The notes beneath the pieces were generated by a model that saw nothing but the letters and a program-made list of their open reading frames with translations, ran no database searches and had not been told where the DNA came from. From contig JBDXCV010000004.1 in the NCBI GenBank assembly GCA_039980135.1, forward strand, positions 1 to 64,000: 64,000 nt of DNA, read 5' to 3'. Of this stretch, positions 18,555-31,927 are shown in pieces; positions within the stretch are counted from its first letter, which is position 1; each line of letters opens with the position of its first letter. The position numbers and the translations under genes were made by a program. This stretch comes from Alphaproteobacteria bacterium (lineage in GTDB: Bacteria; Pseudomonadota; Alphaproteobacteria; UBA6615).

Positions 18555-21470
18555 ATGCGCCTCAGGACGGTCCTCAAGATAAGCTTCGTCGTTGTTGTGA
18601 CCCTGCTCGTCGCAATTGTTGCGGTTGTCTTCAACCTCGACCCAAACGACCACAAGGACCGGATCGCTGCCTTTGTGGAGCGTGAGACGGGCCGCACCCT
18701 GACGATGGCAGGGCCGATCGATCTTGAATGGGGTCGCACTACGCGGATCGCCGTACGGGATGTCAGCCTGTCCAACCCGGCTTGGGCGCAGGCGCCGCAG
18801 ATGGTGCAGATCGCCGAGGCCGATATCAAATTCGCGCTCCTGCCGCTTCTGGCCGCACGGATCGACATCGACAATTTGACGTTGCGTGGCGCGCGTCTGT
18901 TTCTCGAGACCGAAGCTGACGGCCGAAGCAGCCTCGACTTCGCCGATGGCGATACGGATTCGAACAAAGACGACGATGGCGGAAAATTGAGTGTCGATCT
19001 CGAGATCGCGGAACTGGAGGTCGAGGATGTCCGGTTCTCCGTTCGCGACGGCGCGGCGGGCACCGAGACGATCGGGACCATCCAGCGCGTGAAAGCGCTG
19101 CCGTCCGAACCGGGCGCGCCTCTCGACATTGATATTGCGGCAGACATACGCCTTGGCGACAGCATCGCCAAGATCGACCTCGATGGTCAGATCGGATCGT
19201 GGAACGACATCATCCGGGGTGACCGTACGGTGCCGTTCGATCTTGTGGGCGAGGCACTGGGGCTGAGTGTCGAAATCGACGGTGCCGTTCGCGGCCCCGA
19301 CAATCCGTCGGGTTTTGACGTGGATATCCTCATGGCGGGCGACGCGGTGGCCTCGATTCAGCCGTTTCTCGAGACCCCGCTGCCGAAGTTGGGGTCGATG
19401 TCCCTTTCCGCGAATGTCAGCGGCGGGCAGAGCAACCCCGTCGTCAACCTCGTCCACCTCGATGTTGCAAACATTCACATTACCGGAACGACCAGGTTCG
19501 CTCTATCCGACGATCTTTCGGATTTCGACTTCGACCTAAAGGCCGAATTCCGCGATCAGAACCTGGCACCGGTGGAACCTCTGGCCAGAATTACCCTGGC
19601 CCAGCTGGGGCCTGTGAGGGGTGTCGTAAACATCAAGGGCGATCTCGAATCGATGCGTTTCGAGCCCAACCGGGTGGCGGTCGCCGACAGTTTCCTGTCG
19701 GGCTCGGTTACGGTGGGGCCGATGTTGGGTGATCCTGACGTCGCCTATGACTTGATCCTAACGACGGACGGTCAGACGCTGGATGTTGTGGAGCCGATTG
19801 TGGGCGTTTCCCTGCCGAAGGTCGGACCCGTCAGGGGCGAAATACGTGCGATCGGCAATCTGGACAAGGCACGGGTCGAGACAACAGGGCTGAATGCCGG
19901 TGGGACGCGCGGAACCGGACGCGTTGATCTCGCGAAGCTCGAAGCGGACGAACCGGGAGTCACACTCGACCTCAAGCTGGCGGCGACTGATCAGTCACTC
20001 GACCCTGTACGCGATATGCTTGGCGACGAAATGGCGGATCTGGGGCCTGTCGGCGGAAATGTCGCGGTGACCGGGACATTGCCGGCAATGCTGCTGACGC
20101 TCGAGGGTTTTGCTGTCGATCAGGTTCGGGCCAATGGTGAAGTCACTCTGGATGTTGATGCGGAGCAGCCCCTCAAGGGGTATCGGCTCGAGCTGACCAG
20201 TACCGGGCAGGACCTTGCGAAGTTCCAGCCGCTGACGGGCGTGAAGTGGCCTGAACTCGACCCGGTTGATCTGGTCGCGTCCGTGCAAGGTGATCTCGCG
20301 AAGCTGGCGATCGACAATTTCTCCTTCCACAGCGTGACGACGGATCTGGCTGGCCGCGGTCGCGTGGTGTTCGATCCGAACGCGATCGAGGTCGAAGCGG
20401 TGGTGACGTCCGATGTTACCGACCTCACGCGTTTGTTTCCGGATTACGAGCCGGCGCGCGCGCCCGAGTTGATTTCGGCCGAAGAGGCCAGGGCGGCGGT
20501 GCCCGCCGAGCGCCAGACGAAAGTATTTTCGACCGAGCCTCTGCCACTCGACTTCCTGCGGACGGCAAATCTCGATATTTCGTTCAGGCCCAAGAAACTC
20601 GTGACGCCATACGGCTTGTTCGAAAACGTGAACCTCCGGGTGGTTCTGGAAGAAGATGCCCTGAATGTGCGTCCGCTCGAAGCGCGCTATGCAAACAGCG
20701 ATCTTCGCGGCGATATCAGCCTCGATGCCCGCGGACAGTTGCCCCTGATCGGCGTGTCACTGCGTGCACCGAACCTCCAGATCGGCCAACTGTTGAAGGA
20801 TTTCGCCAATCTCGATGTTCTCGAAGGGCAGGGCGCTGTCGACATCGCGCTTTCAGGGGCCGGTGACTCCGTCGCTGCGATCGCCGCCAGCCTGAACGGG
20901 CATGCGCGCCAGTTGATGGGCAAGGGTCGCATGCGGAATGAAGGCCTCGGCTATGTAAGCGGCATATTCTCCGGAATCGGCGAAGCGCTCGGCGGCAAGA
21001 AGTGGGTGGCCGTCGATTGTCTGGCGAATGATTTCCAGTTCGAGAACGGTATCGCGACGAGCCGGGTTAACCTGCTGAGCACAGAAGTCATCACCCTGAC
21101 CGCCGATGGTTCAATCGACCTGGGCGCGGAAGCGTACAAGATGAAGATCCGACCGCGCTCGCGGGGTTTCGATCTCAGCCTCGCGGTTCCGGTCCTCATT
21201 CGCGGCCCGCTGGACGATCCCAGTTTCCTCCCCGATCCTCTGGGCACCCTGGCCAAGATCGGCAGCATTCTGGGCAGTATTGTGTTCCCGCCGGCGGCGT
21301 TGATCGGGCTGGTCGACCTCGGCGGCAACAACCATCCTTGCGTGCAGTATGCACAAGCCACCGAGGGGCAGGCGGCGCCCACGCCGTCGAGCCCCTTGGG
21401 CGACGACAAAAAGAGTCCCGTCACGAATCCCCGGCTTGCCCCCAATGTCGGCGAAAACTCGGACCGTTGA
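18555..21470 (+). CDS. AsmA family envelope protein
   Basis: This 971-residue protein has one N-terminal membrane helix (about 7-27) and then a long predicted beta-rich region with no catalytic motif. The start region AAFVERETGRTLTMAGPIDL and IRLGAR-like repeats are typical of the AsmA N-domain. The C-terminal third (NLDISFRPKKLVTPYGLFEN, then LSGAGDSVAAIAASLNGHAR and MKIRPRSRGFDLSLAVPVLI) is the AsmA_2 domain. Such proteins are long periplasmic bridges thought to carry phospholipids to the outer membrane. It follows rluC after 129 bp and its last 26 bases overlap the ATP12 start. The specific paralogue is not determined. Confidence 0.9.
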   Translation: MRLRTVLKISFVVVVTLLVAIVAVVFNLDPNDHKDRIAAFVERETGRTLTMAGPIDLEWGRTTRIAVRDVSLSNPAWAQAPQMVQIAEADIKFALLPLLAARIDIDNLTLRGARLFLETEADGRSSLDFADGDTDSNKDDDGGKLSVDLEIAELEVEDVRFSVRDGAAGTETIGTIQRVKALPSEPGAPLDIDIAADIRLGDSIAKIDLDGQIGSWNDIIRGDRTVPFDLVGEALGLSVEIDGAVRGPDNPSGFDVDILMAGDAVASIQPFLETPLPKLGSMSLSANVSGGQSNPVVNLVHLDVANIHITGTTRFALSDDLSDFDFDLKAEFRDQNLAPVEPLARITLAQLGPVRGVVNIKGDLESMRFEPNRVAVADSFLSGSVTVGPMLGDPDVAYDLILTTDGQTLDVVEPIVGVSLPKVGPVRGEIRAIGNLDKARVETTGLNAGGTRGTGRVDLAKLEADEPGVTLDLKLAATDQSLDPVRDMLGDEMADLGPVGGNVAVTGTLPAMLLTLEGFAVDQVRANGEVTLDVDAEQPLKGYRLELTSTGQDLAKFQPLTGVKWPELDPVDLVASVQGDLAKLAIDNFSFHSVTTDLAGRGRVVFDPNAIEVEAVVTSDVTDLTRLFPDYEPARAPELISAEEARAAVPAERQTKVFSTEPLPLDFLRTANLDISFRPKKLVTPYGLFENVNLRVVLEEDALNVRPLEARYANSDLRGDISLDARGQLPLIGVSLRAPNLQIGQLLKDFANLDVLEGQGAVDIALSGAGDSVAAIAASLNGHARQLMGKGRMRNEGLGYVSGIFSGIGEALGGKKWVAVDCLANDFQFENGIATSRVNLLSTEVITLTADGSIDLGAEAYKMKIRPRSRGFDLSLAVPVLIRGPLDDPSFLPDPLGTLAKIGSILGSIVFPPAALIGLVDLGGNNHPCVQYAQATEGQAAPTPSSPLGDDKKSPVTNPRLAPNVGENSDR

Positions 21471-22179
21471 TCTCGTGAAGCGGTTTTACAAGGACGTTGC
21501 GGCTGCGCCATCAGATGATGAAAGTGCGTTCGAGGTTCATCTCGATGCGCGCGGCGTACGGACGCCGATGCGCCGGCCATTGCAGGTGCCCGGACCGTCG
21601 CTGGCGGATGCGATCGCGGATGAGTGGCGTGCCCAGGCCGAGGAGATCGATGTCGAGACCATGCCCCTGACCCGGATCGCGGCCACGGCCGTGGACCGGG
21701 TAGCGGATGATCGCGAGGGATATATCGACCAGATTGCCGCCTATGGTGCGACCGATTTGGTCTGCTATCGGGCGCAGACACCGGCAGAGCTCGTCATTCG
21801 TCAGTCAAAGGCCTGGCAGCCATTGTTGGACTGGGCACGCGATACATTCGGGAGCGAACTGGTGGTGACAGATGGTTTGCTGCCGGTCGACCAACCGCCC
21901 GAATCCCTGGCGCAGTTGCGCGGGGCTGTTGCGGCGCATGATGATTATGAACTGGCGGCCCTGGGCGTCGCCACATCGGCAAGCGGATCGATCATCGTGG
22001 CCCTGGCCTTGTCAAAAGGGCATCTGGACAGTGCCACGGCGTTCGATATCGGCCAGTTGGATGAGTCCTATCAGGTAGAGTTGTGGGGCGAGGAGGCCGA
22101 GGCACAGGCCAGGCGGGATGTACTGCGGGCGGATATCGAGTGCGCCGCGTCCTTCCTGGAGCTGTTGCGCAGGGACTGA
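21445..22179 (+). CDS. ATP12-family F1-ATPase assembly chaperone
   Basis: The 244-residue protein matches the ATP12 family, which in mitochondria protects the F1 alpha subunit during assembly; the family is otherwise found mainly in alphaproteobacteria. Recognisable are [51 protein letters not shown], the [18 protein letters not shown] segment and a WDP-like WQPLLDWAR region. The ATG at 21445 overlaps the AsmA gene by 26 bases. A bacterial role in F1 assembly is inferred from the eukaryotic homologue. Confidence 0.9.
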   Translation: MSAKTRTVDLVKRFYKDVAAAPSDDESAFEVHLDARGVRTPMRRPLQVPGPSLADAIADEWRAQAEEIDVETMPLTRIAATAVDRVADDREGYIDQIAAYGATDLVCYRAQTPAELVIRQSKAWQPLLDWARDTFGSELVVTDGLLPVDQPPESLAQLRGAVAAHDDYELAALGVATSASGSIIVALALSKGHLDSATAFDIGQLDESYQVELWGEEAEAQARRDVLRADIECAASFLELLRRD

Positions 22180-22258
22180 GCAGGCCGGGCCCGATCTGGC
22201 CCGAGTCCCGGCAAATCTGCTATGTGGAACATCAATCAGGTTTCGCTGGGGACGCGCG

Positions 22259-23791
22259 ATGCAAGATATTCTGGACCAACTCGAAGCCCGGCGTGTTCGT
22301 GCACGGCTCGGCGGCGGTGAGCGCCGGATAGAGGCGCAGCATGGAAAGGGCAAGCTGACGGCGCGTGAGCGCCTCGAGTTGCTGCTCGACGAGAATTCGT
22401 TCGAGGAGTTTGACATGTTCGTCGAGCAGGCGCCGAACGAGATGACGGCGGATGTCGAGCCCATACCCGGCGACGGGGTCGTGACCGGCTGGGGCCTGAT
22501 CAATGGCCGCAAGGTTTTCGTGTTTTCCCAGGATTTCACGGTCTTTGGCGGCTCGCTGTCGGAAGCGCATGCGCAGAAAATCTGCAAGGTCATGGATATG
22601 GCCATGAAGACCGGTGTGCCGGTTCTGGGCCTGAACGATTCGGGCGGTGCGCGGATCCAGGAAGGCGTCGGCTCGCTCGCGGGTTATGCGGATGTGTTTC
22701 AGCGCAACGTCAACGCCTCCGGCGTCATTCCCCAGGTCTCTGCGATCATGGGGCCATGTGCGGGCGGGGCGGTGTATTCACCGGCGATGACCGATTTCAT
22801 CTTCATGGTTCAGGACACGTCCTACATGTTCGTGACCGGGCCGGAGGTGGTGAAGACCGTCACCCATGAAGATGTGAGCCAGGAAGAACTTGGCGGGGCA
22901 TCGACCCACACCACCAAGTCGAGTGTCGCGGACAGCGCGTTCGAAAATGACGTGGAGATGCTGCTGCAGCTTCGCCGTTTCTATGACTTTCTGCCGATGA
23001 ACAATCGTGAACAGCCGCCGGTCTGGCCGACCAGCGATCCGTTCGATCGCGAGGAGCCGTCGCTCGATACTCTGATTCCGTCGGATCCGCACAAGCCATA
23101 CGATATCAAGGAGCTCATCGGGAAAGTCGTCGATGAGGGTGATTTCTTTGAACTGCAGGCAAACCATGCCGGGAACATCGTCATCGGTTTCGGGCGGATG
23201 GAGGGGCGCACCATCGGCTTTGTCGCCAACCAGCCGATGGTGCTGGCCGGTTGCCTGGATATCGATTCATCGAAGAAGGCGGCGCGCTTTGTGCGTTTCT
23301 GCGACTGTTTCAACATCCCGATCGTCACGTTCGTCGACGTGCCGGGTTTTTTGCCGGGCACTTCGCAGGAATATGGCGGCATCATCAAACACGGTGCCAA
23401 GCTGCTTTTCGCCTACGCCGAAGCGACGGTACCCAAGGTGACGCTCATCACCCGGAAGGCCTATGGCGGCGCGTATGACGTCATGTCGTCCAAGCATATC
23501 CGGGGCGACATCAACTATGCCTGGCCGACGGCGGAGATCGCGGTCATGGGCCCCAAGGGGGCAGTCGAGATCATTTATCGTGAGGATCGAGACGATCCTG
23601 AGAAGATCGAGGCACGGACCGAGGAATATCGCGCGCGCTTCGCCAACCCGTTCATTGCGGCCCAGAAGGGTTTCATCGACGACGTGATTTATCCGCACAG
23701 CACTCGTCGTCGGATTTGTCGGGCGTTACGCCTGCTCGAGAACAAGTCGCTCGAGAATCCGTGGAAGAAACACGACAACATCCCGCTCTAG
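22259..23791 (+). CDS. pccB: Propionyl-CoA carboxylase beta subunit (carboxyltransferase)
   Basis: The 510-residue carboxyltransferase moves CO2 from biotin to propionyl-CoA, giving methylmalonyl-CoA. Landmarks are [40 protein letters not shown], the oxyanion regions [13 protein letters not shown] and [20 protein letters not shown], and [15 protein letters not shown]. The Asp in GGAYDVM is the residue reported to favour propionyl-CoA over acetyl-CoA. The ATG at 22259 is the standard start ([12 protein letters not shown]). The alpha subunit gene lies 2.7 kb downstream on the same strand, beyond a minus-strand gene pair. Confidence 0.95.
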   Translation: MQDILDQLEARRVRARLGGGERRIEAQHGKGKLTARERLELLLDENSFEEFDMFVEQAPNEMTADVEPIPGDGVVTGWGLINGRKVFVFSQDFTVFGGSLSEAHAQKICKVMDMAMKTGVPVLGLNDSGGARIQEGVGSLAGYADVFQRNVNASGVIPQVSAIMGPCAGGAVYSPAMTDFIFMVQDTSYMFVTGPEVVKTVTHEDVSQEELGGASTHTTKSSVADSAFENDVEMLLQLRRFYDFLPMNNREQPPVWPTSDPFDREEPSLDTLIPSDPHKPYDIKELIGKVVDEGDFFELQANHAGNIVIGFGRMEGRTIGFVANQPMVLAGCLDIDSSKKAARFVRFCDCFNIPIVTFVDVPGFLPGTSQEYGGIIKHGAKLLFAYAEATVPKVTLITRKAYGGAYDVMSSKHIRGDINYAWPTAEIAVMGPKGAVEIIYREDRDDPEKIEARTEEYRARFANPFIAAQKGFIDDVIYPHSTRRRICRALRLLENKSLENPWKKHDNIPL

Positions 23792-23806
23792 CGCCGGGAG
23801 AGTTGT

Positions 23807-24541
23807 CTAACTCTTCGTACCCCAGACGAACCCACGGCATTGCGATACGCGGGCGGGGGTATCTGTAAGCTTCCAGCCGCGTACGGTCTCGAACCCGGAC
23901 GCCTTGACCATGCCGCCCATGGCCCGCAGCGTCGGCGCCCACCAGTTGGTTTCGTTCTCGCCATATTCGTCGTTCGGATAGAATTCCATCACCATGTCGG
24001 CGCCGAAGCCCTTGCCGAGACCGCCGCGATAGGCACTGAAATCATCGGCGATGGCGGATTCGATGAACAGTTCGCTGGTGCAGACAGACGACAGCTTGTC
24101 GATTGCGTACATCGGCCAGCGCAGGTGATACAGAACGCCGAAACAGAATACGACATCGAACGTGCCGAAGGTCTCGGGTGTCAGGTCGTAGATCGTCAGT
24201 TCGTGGCGCTGACACCGATCTTCATCGTAGCCGAGTGCTTCACGGCACAAATCGAAGGTCTCCCACGCCTTTCTGTCTTCGGTCTCGAGTTGGCCGATAA
24301 AGTCGGAGAAGTCGTCGATTGCGATGACCTGATCGGCACCGCGTTTCAGCGCCTCGAACGACCAGTAGCCGTCCCATGCGCCGATATCGAGCACCCGCTT
24401 TCCCGTGAGATCGCCGGGGATACGGTAGGACGCCGCATCGATGGGCGCCCAGCCCGGGGTGGCCACCCCGTCGGGGAGTTCGATTCGGTGGTACCAGTAG
24501 GGAAAAGCCGCGACCCGGCGGTTGAGTTCATCTGCATTCAT
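23807..24541 (-). CDS. SAM-dependent methyltransferase, CmoB-like (DUF1698 type)
   Basis: The 244-residue protein has a class I SAM fold: motif I is GKRVLDIGAWDGYWSFEALK (about 47-66), the acidic loop end is VIAIDDF, and motif IV is FDVVFCFGVLYHLRWP. The spacing and GVLYHLR resemble CmoB, which converts hydroxyuridine-34 of tRNA using carboxy-SAM, but CmoB is about 320 residues and its N-terminal part is missing here. The substrate is therefore open. It is ten bases behind the cyclase gene on the same strand, so the two are likely cotranscribed, and it converges on pccB. Confidence 0.78.
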   Translation of the reverse strand: MNADELNRRVAAFPYWYHRIELPDGVATPGWAPIDAASYRIPGDLTGKRVLDIGAWDGYWSFEALKRGADQVIAIDDFSDFIGQLETEDRKAWETFDLCREALGYDEDRCQRHELTIYDLTPETFGTFDVVFCFGVLYHLRWPMYAIDKLSSVCTSELFIESAIADDFSAYRGGLGKGFGADMVMEFYPNDEYGENETNWWAPTLRAMGGMVKASGFETVRGWKLTDTPARVSQCRGFVWGTKS

Positions 24542-24551
24542 GCAAGGCTAC

Positions 24552-26417
24552 CTAGCTGGATGCATCGCTGGCGTCGAGTTGAAATATCGAGACGGTACCC
24601 TTGCGGCCGCGGATTTCACGTTCTCCAAGGTTCTTGAGATCATACATGCCGACATTGGTTGTGCCCGCGTGGTCGCAGGTGTCACCGCTGGTCAGGACGA
24701 TGCAGTCTTCGTTTGAGGCGAATTCCCTTGCCAGGGAATCGATCCGTGACGCGGTGTTCACGGCGTCTCCGACGACGGTGTAGTTCACACGGTTCCGTGA
24801 ACCGATATTGCCGACAATTACCCGCCCCGTATGGACGCCGACCCGGATGCGAAGCGGTTCATCTCCGCGCGCGCGCCGCGCGTTGTTATCGGCGGTAACG
24901 CGTCGCTGAATTTTGGCCGCTGCGCGCAGCGCCCGCGCGGCGTGATCGGGGACAAGCTGCGGTGCGCCCCAGAACGCCATGATCGCGTCCCCGATATATT
25001 TATCGACCGTCCCACCTTCGGCTTCGATCGCGCTGGCCAGCATCTCGAAGTGGGAGTTCAGCATGTCGGCGATCTCGCCGGCACCCATTTGCTCTGCGCG
25101 GGTTGAAAAGCCGCGAATATCGGTGAACATGATCGTCACGATCCGTTCTTCGGATGTCTCGATCGTTTCGCCTCGCTGCATCAGGCCAAGGACGAGCTGC
25201 TTGGGGACGTAGGTTTCGAACAGCCGAAGCGCGCTGATCATGCGATTGAATGCCTGTGCGGCGTCGGAGAGCTCGGCTATCCGGCTGTCGGGTACTTGGG
25301 GGGCATTGGCCACGTCGAGGCGCGTCAGGGCGCTTGCGGATGTGACAAGGCGGCTGATTTGACGGTTCAGGCGCCGCGCGAACAAGAACCCGATCAGTAC
25401 GGCGATCACCAGGATGATCAGACCGACGACGGTCATGCCGACCAGGCGCTCGACTTCGTTCCCGACGTCCTCACGCAACAGGGTGACGCCGATGGTCCAG
25501 GGGCGTTCGCCGTACCGGTTCGTGTCGCGTGTGATGACGATCCGGTCATTGTCGACCCGCGCGTCGGTGACCCGCGGTGCGTTCCGCAGGAGAGACGCTG
25601 CACGGTCGCCTCCGCCGCTGAACAGCGCAAAGGCGGGGTCGGAAAGGTCTTCTATTCGTGGCAGCGGGTTTTCGTTGGATGCGCCGGTCGGCTCGAAATC
25701 GACATTATGCAGTTGTGGATGCCCGAGAACCCGCTCGCGGTCGTAAATGATGAAGGCTTGAAGGTCGTTCCTCTGGGCGAGTATTTGCAGGAAATCCGCG
25801 ATCTTCGTCATGGTCACCGGCAGTATGACCACACCGCGGAATTCTTCCCCCCGTTTGACAGGCGAAAATACCGTGACGACCGGTTGTGAAACCGCCTTGA
25901 TCCAGAGCGGCGGCAACCATTGAGACCCTCCGTCGATCTTGCGGGCCGAGTCGAGAATCGTCGCCTGCCGTCGAACCAATCCCGGAGTGTCGGGCACCAC
26001 AACCGCGATTCCTTCCGTGAGCGTCACGCGCATCGCCGGTCCTCGGTCGGGGACATAAACGACGGCCGTGACCTGGGGTAAGGCGGTCAGAATGCCGGAA
26101 AATGTCCGGAACACCTGATCGCGGCGGTTGTCGAGGTTGAGTCGGCCATCGGCAAACTGGGCACTCAATTCCTCGGCGGCAGACGCGACCGGATCGAACT
26201 GGCCGTCGATGCGTGACTCGACGAGGTCGAGCGTGGTGGTGGCGCGGGCGCCAAGCAGCGCGAAAGTGTTCTGGGTGGCGCCGGTCACTGTTAGCGCGAG
26301 AACGCTGCCGACGGCGAGCAGGATCAGGAGTGTGACACCCCCCACGAGGATCGTTGCGAGACCAACGCGCCGTCGACTGGGGACCGTATCGTCCGGTATC
26401 TGCGCCGATTCAGTCAT
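24552..26417 (-). CDS. Membrane-bound class III adenylate cyclase with periplasmic sensor and HAMP
   Basis: This 621-residue protein has membrane helices at about 18-45 and 326-348, enclosing a roughly 280-residue periplasmic sensor that looks like a dCache domain. A HAMP segment (350-405) and a class III cyclase domain (425-612) follow. Metal-binding Asp433 (FTDIRGFS) and Asp477 (GDAIMAFWG), purine-specifying Lys473, and Asn554 and Arg558 in GDAVNTASRI are all present, so it is probably active on ATP. The ligand is unknown. It is divergent from pccA (107 bp apart) and precedes the CmoB-like methyltransferase gene. Confidence 0.92.
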   Translation of the reverse strand: MTESAQIPDDTVPSRRRVGLATILVGGVTLLILLAVGSVLALTVTGATQNTFALLGARATTTLDLVESRIDGQFDPVASAAEELSAQFADGRLNLDNRRDQVFRTFSGILTALPQVTAVVYVPDRGPAMRVTLTEGIAVVVPDTPGLVRRQATILDSARKIDGGSQWLPPLWIKAVSQPVVTVFSPVKRGEEFRGVVILPVTMTKIADFLQILAQRNDLQAFIIYDRERVLGHPQLHNVDFEPTGASNENPLPRIEDLSDPAFALFSGGGDRAASLLRNAPRVTDARVDNDRIVITRDTNRYGERPWTIGVTLLREDVGNEVERLVGMTVVGLIILVIAVLIGFLFARRLNRQISRLVTSASALTRLDVANAPQVPDSRIAELSDAAQAFNRMISALRLFETYVPKQLVLGLMQRGETIETSEERIVTIMFTDIRGFSTRAEQMGAGEIADMLNSHFEMLASAIEAEGGTVDKYIGDAIMAFWGAPQLVPDHAARALRAAAKIQRRVTADNNARRARGDEPLRIRVGVHTGRVIVGNIGSRNRVNYTVVGDAVNTASRIDSLAREFASNEDCIVLTSGDTCDHAGTTNVGMYDLKNLGEREIRGRKGTVSIFQLDASDASS

Positions 26418-26524
26418 GGGGTCAGGCTAGGGATGTCTCGCCGCTTCGTCCACGTGTTCATCGGCTGATGCACAATCGAATTCACCAATTGCGCACTGCA
26501 ACATGCTCTCGTAGTTTCAACGCC

Positions 26525-28512
<1,988 letters not shown>

Positions 28513-28513
<1 letters not shown>

Positions 28514-28803
28514 TGGCCGAGACGGTTGCGGTACGGGTCGTCATCCGCGGCCGTGTTCAGGGGGTCTGGTTTCGTGCCTGGACCGAGAATGTGGCGCGGG
28601 ATCAGTGCCTGGATGGCTGGGTGCGCAACCGGTCCGACGGTTCGGTTGAGGCGGTTTTCGCCGGACCGGTCCAGGCTGTCGATCGGATGGTGAATAGCTG
28701 TCACGAGGGGCCGCCGGCCTCGGTCGTGGAAAACGTGACCGAAGAGCGGATCGACGCCGAACCGCTGATCGGAATGGGCTTCCAAAAGAAATCCACGGTC
28801 TAG
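28513..28803 (+). CDS. acyP: Acylphosphatase
   Basis: Acylphosphatase hydrolyses carboxyl-phosphate bonds in small acyl phosphates. The 96-residue protein has the conserved GRVQGVWFRAWTENVA with Arg21 and, after it, GWVRNRSDGSVEAVF with Asn39, the two catalytic residues. The ATG at 28513 overlaps the pccA TGA. Its coupling to pccA is physical; a metabolic link to propionyl-CoA use is not established. Confidence 0.93.
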
Positions 28804-28811
28804 CCAGCCGG

Positions 28812-29489
28812 TTAGCCGAAAATCTTCGTGAAACCGGCTTTCAGAGCCGCATCCACATCGTCCATGTCGGCGTCGATGCCCAGATCGGCGAGACTGGTGA
28901 CTCCCAGATGCGCTTCGCCGATGCCGCACGGCACGATGCCCGAGAAATGCTCCAGATCGGGCGATACGTTGATGGAAATGCCGTGATAGGTGACCCAATG
29001 GCGCACCCGGACACCGATGGCCGCGATCTTGTCCTCCCGGCCATCGCCTCGGGCAACCCAGATGCCAACCCTTCCGTCCCGACGTTCGCCGGTGATTCCG
29101 AATGTCGATAGGGTCTCAATGACCCATGCCTCAAGGCCGCGCACATACGCGCGCAGATCCTGGCCGCGTTCGCGCAGATCGATCATGGCATAGGCCACGC
29201 GCTGGCCGGGCCCATGATAGGTGTATTGCCCGCCTCGACCGGTTTCGTGTACCGGGAACCGGTCGACGTCGAGCAGATCGTCCGGTTTGGCGCTGGTGCC
29301 GGCGGTGTAGAGTGGGGGGTGCTCGACGAGCCATACCAACTCGTCGGCCTTGCCATGGCGGACGGCTTCGACCCGTGCCTCCATTGTCGACACCGCCTCG
29401 TCGTAAGCCTGCAGACCCGGCGTGGTCTGCCAGACGACGGTTCCCGGCGCCATCCGGTACAGATTTGGAATTGTCATTGTTTCGCGCAT
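28812..29489 (-). CDS. lipB: Lipoyl(octanoyl) transferase
   Basis: LipB transfers octanoyl from acyl carrier protein to lipoyl domains of 2-oxoacid dehydrogenases and the glycine cleavage system. The 225 residues contain [39 protein letters not shown], catalytic Lys154 in [10 protein letters not shown] and catalytic Cys188 in SGIVPCGI. The start [10 protein letters not shown] could instead be the second Met at 29477. The gene converges on acyP and is divergent from maeB, with a shared 149-bp upstream region. Confidence 0.94.
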   Translation of the reverse strand: MRETMTIPNLYRMAPGTVVWQTTPGLQAYDEAVSTMEARVEAVRHGKADELVWLVEHPPLYTAGTSAKPDDLLDVDRFPVHETGRGGQYTYHGPGQRVAYAMIDLRERGQDLRAYVRGLEAWVIETLSTFGITGERRDGRVGIWVARGDGREDKIAAIGVRVRHWVTYHGISINVSPDLEHFSGIVPCGIGEAHLGVTSLADLGIDADMDDVDAALKAGFTKIFG

Positions 29490-29596
29490 TTTACCCGGCG
29501 GAAATATACGCGTGTTCTCACGGTATTGCTTGATTTCCGGTTGCTACCCGCAAGCGGATCACGCATCTAACATGGTAACCAGTTCAGCGCGGATCA

Positions 29597-29617
29597 AACG
29601 CCTCCTGTGAAGGCGTT
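29597..29617 (+). other. Hairpin in the maeB leader
   Basis: AACGCCT (29597-29603) and AGGCGTT (29611-29617) form a perfect seven-base stem around CCTGTGA, 21 bases before the maeB ATG. There is no T-run, so it is not a terminator. It could influence translation, but this is only a structural observation. Confidence 0.4.
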
Positions 29618-29638
29618 CCGGCAATGCGGAGAAATGTC

Positions 29639-31921
<2,283 letters not shown>

Positions 31922-31927
31922 GCACCC

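Noticed and set aside
23799-23814. Hairpin AGAGTT / AACTCT at the pccB / methyltransferase junction as a terminator
   Set aside because: The stem has six weak pairs, no T-run and overlaps the methyltransferase stop.
23792-26524. Cyclase / methyltransferase pair as a mobile insertion
   Set aside because: No transposase, inverted repeats or target duplication are visible at the borders, and base composition looks like the neighbours.
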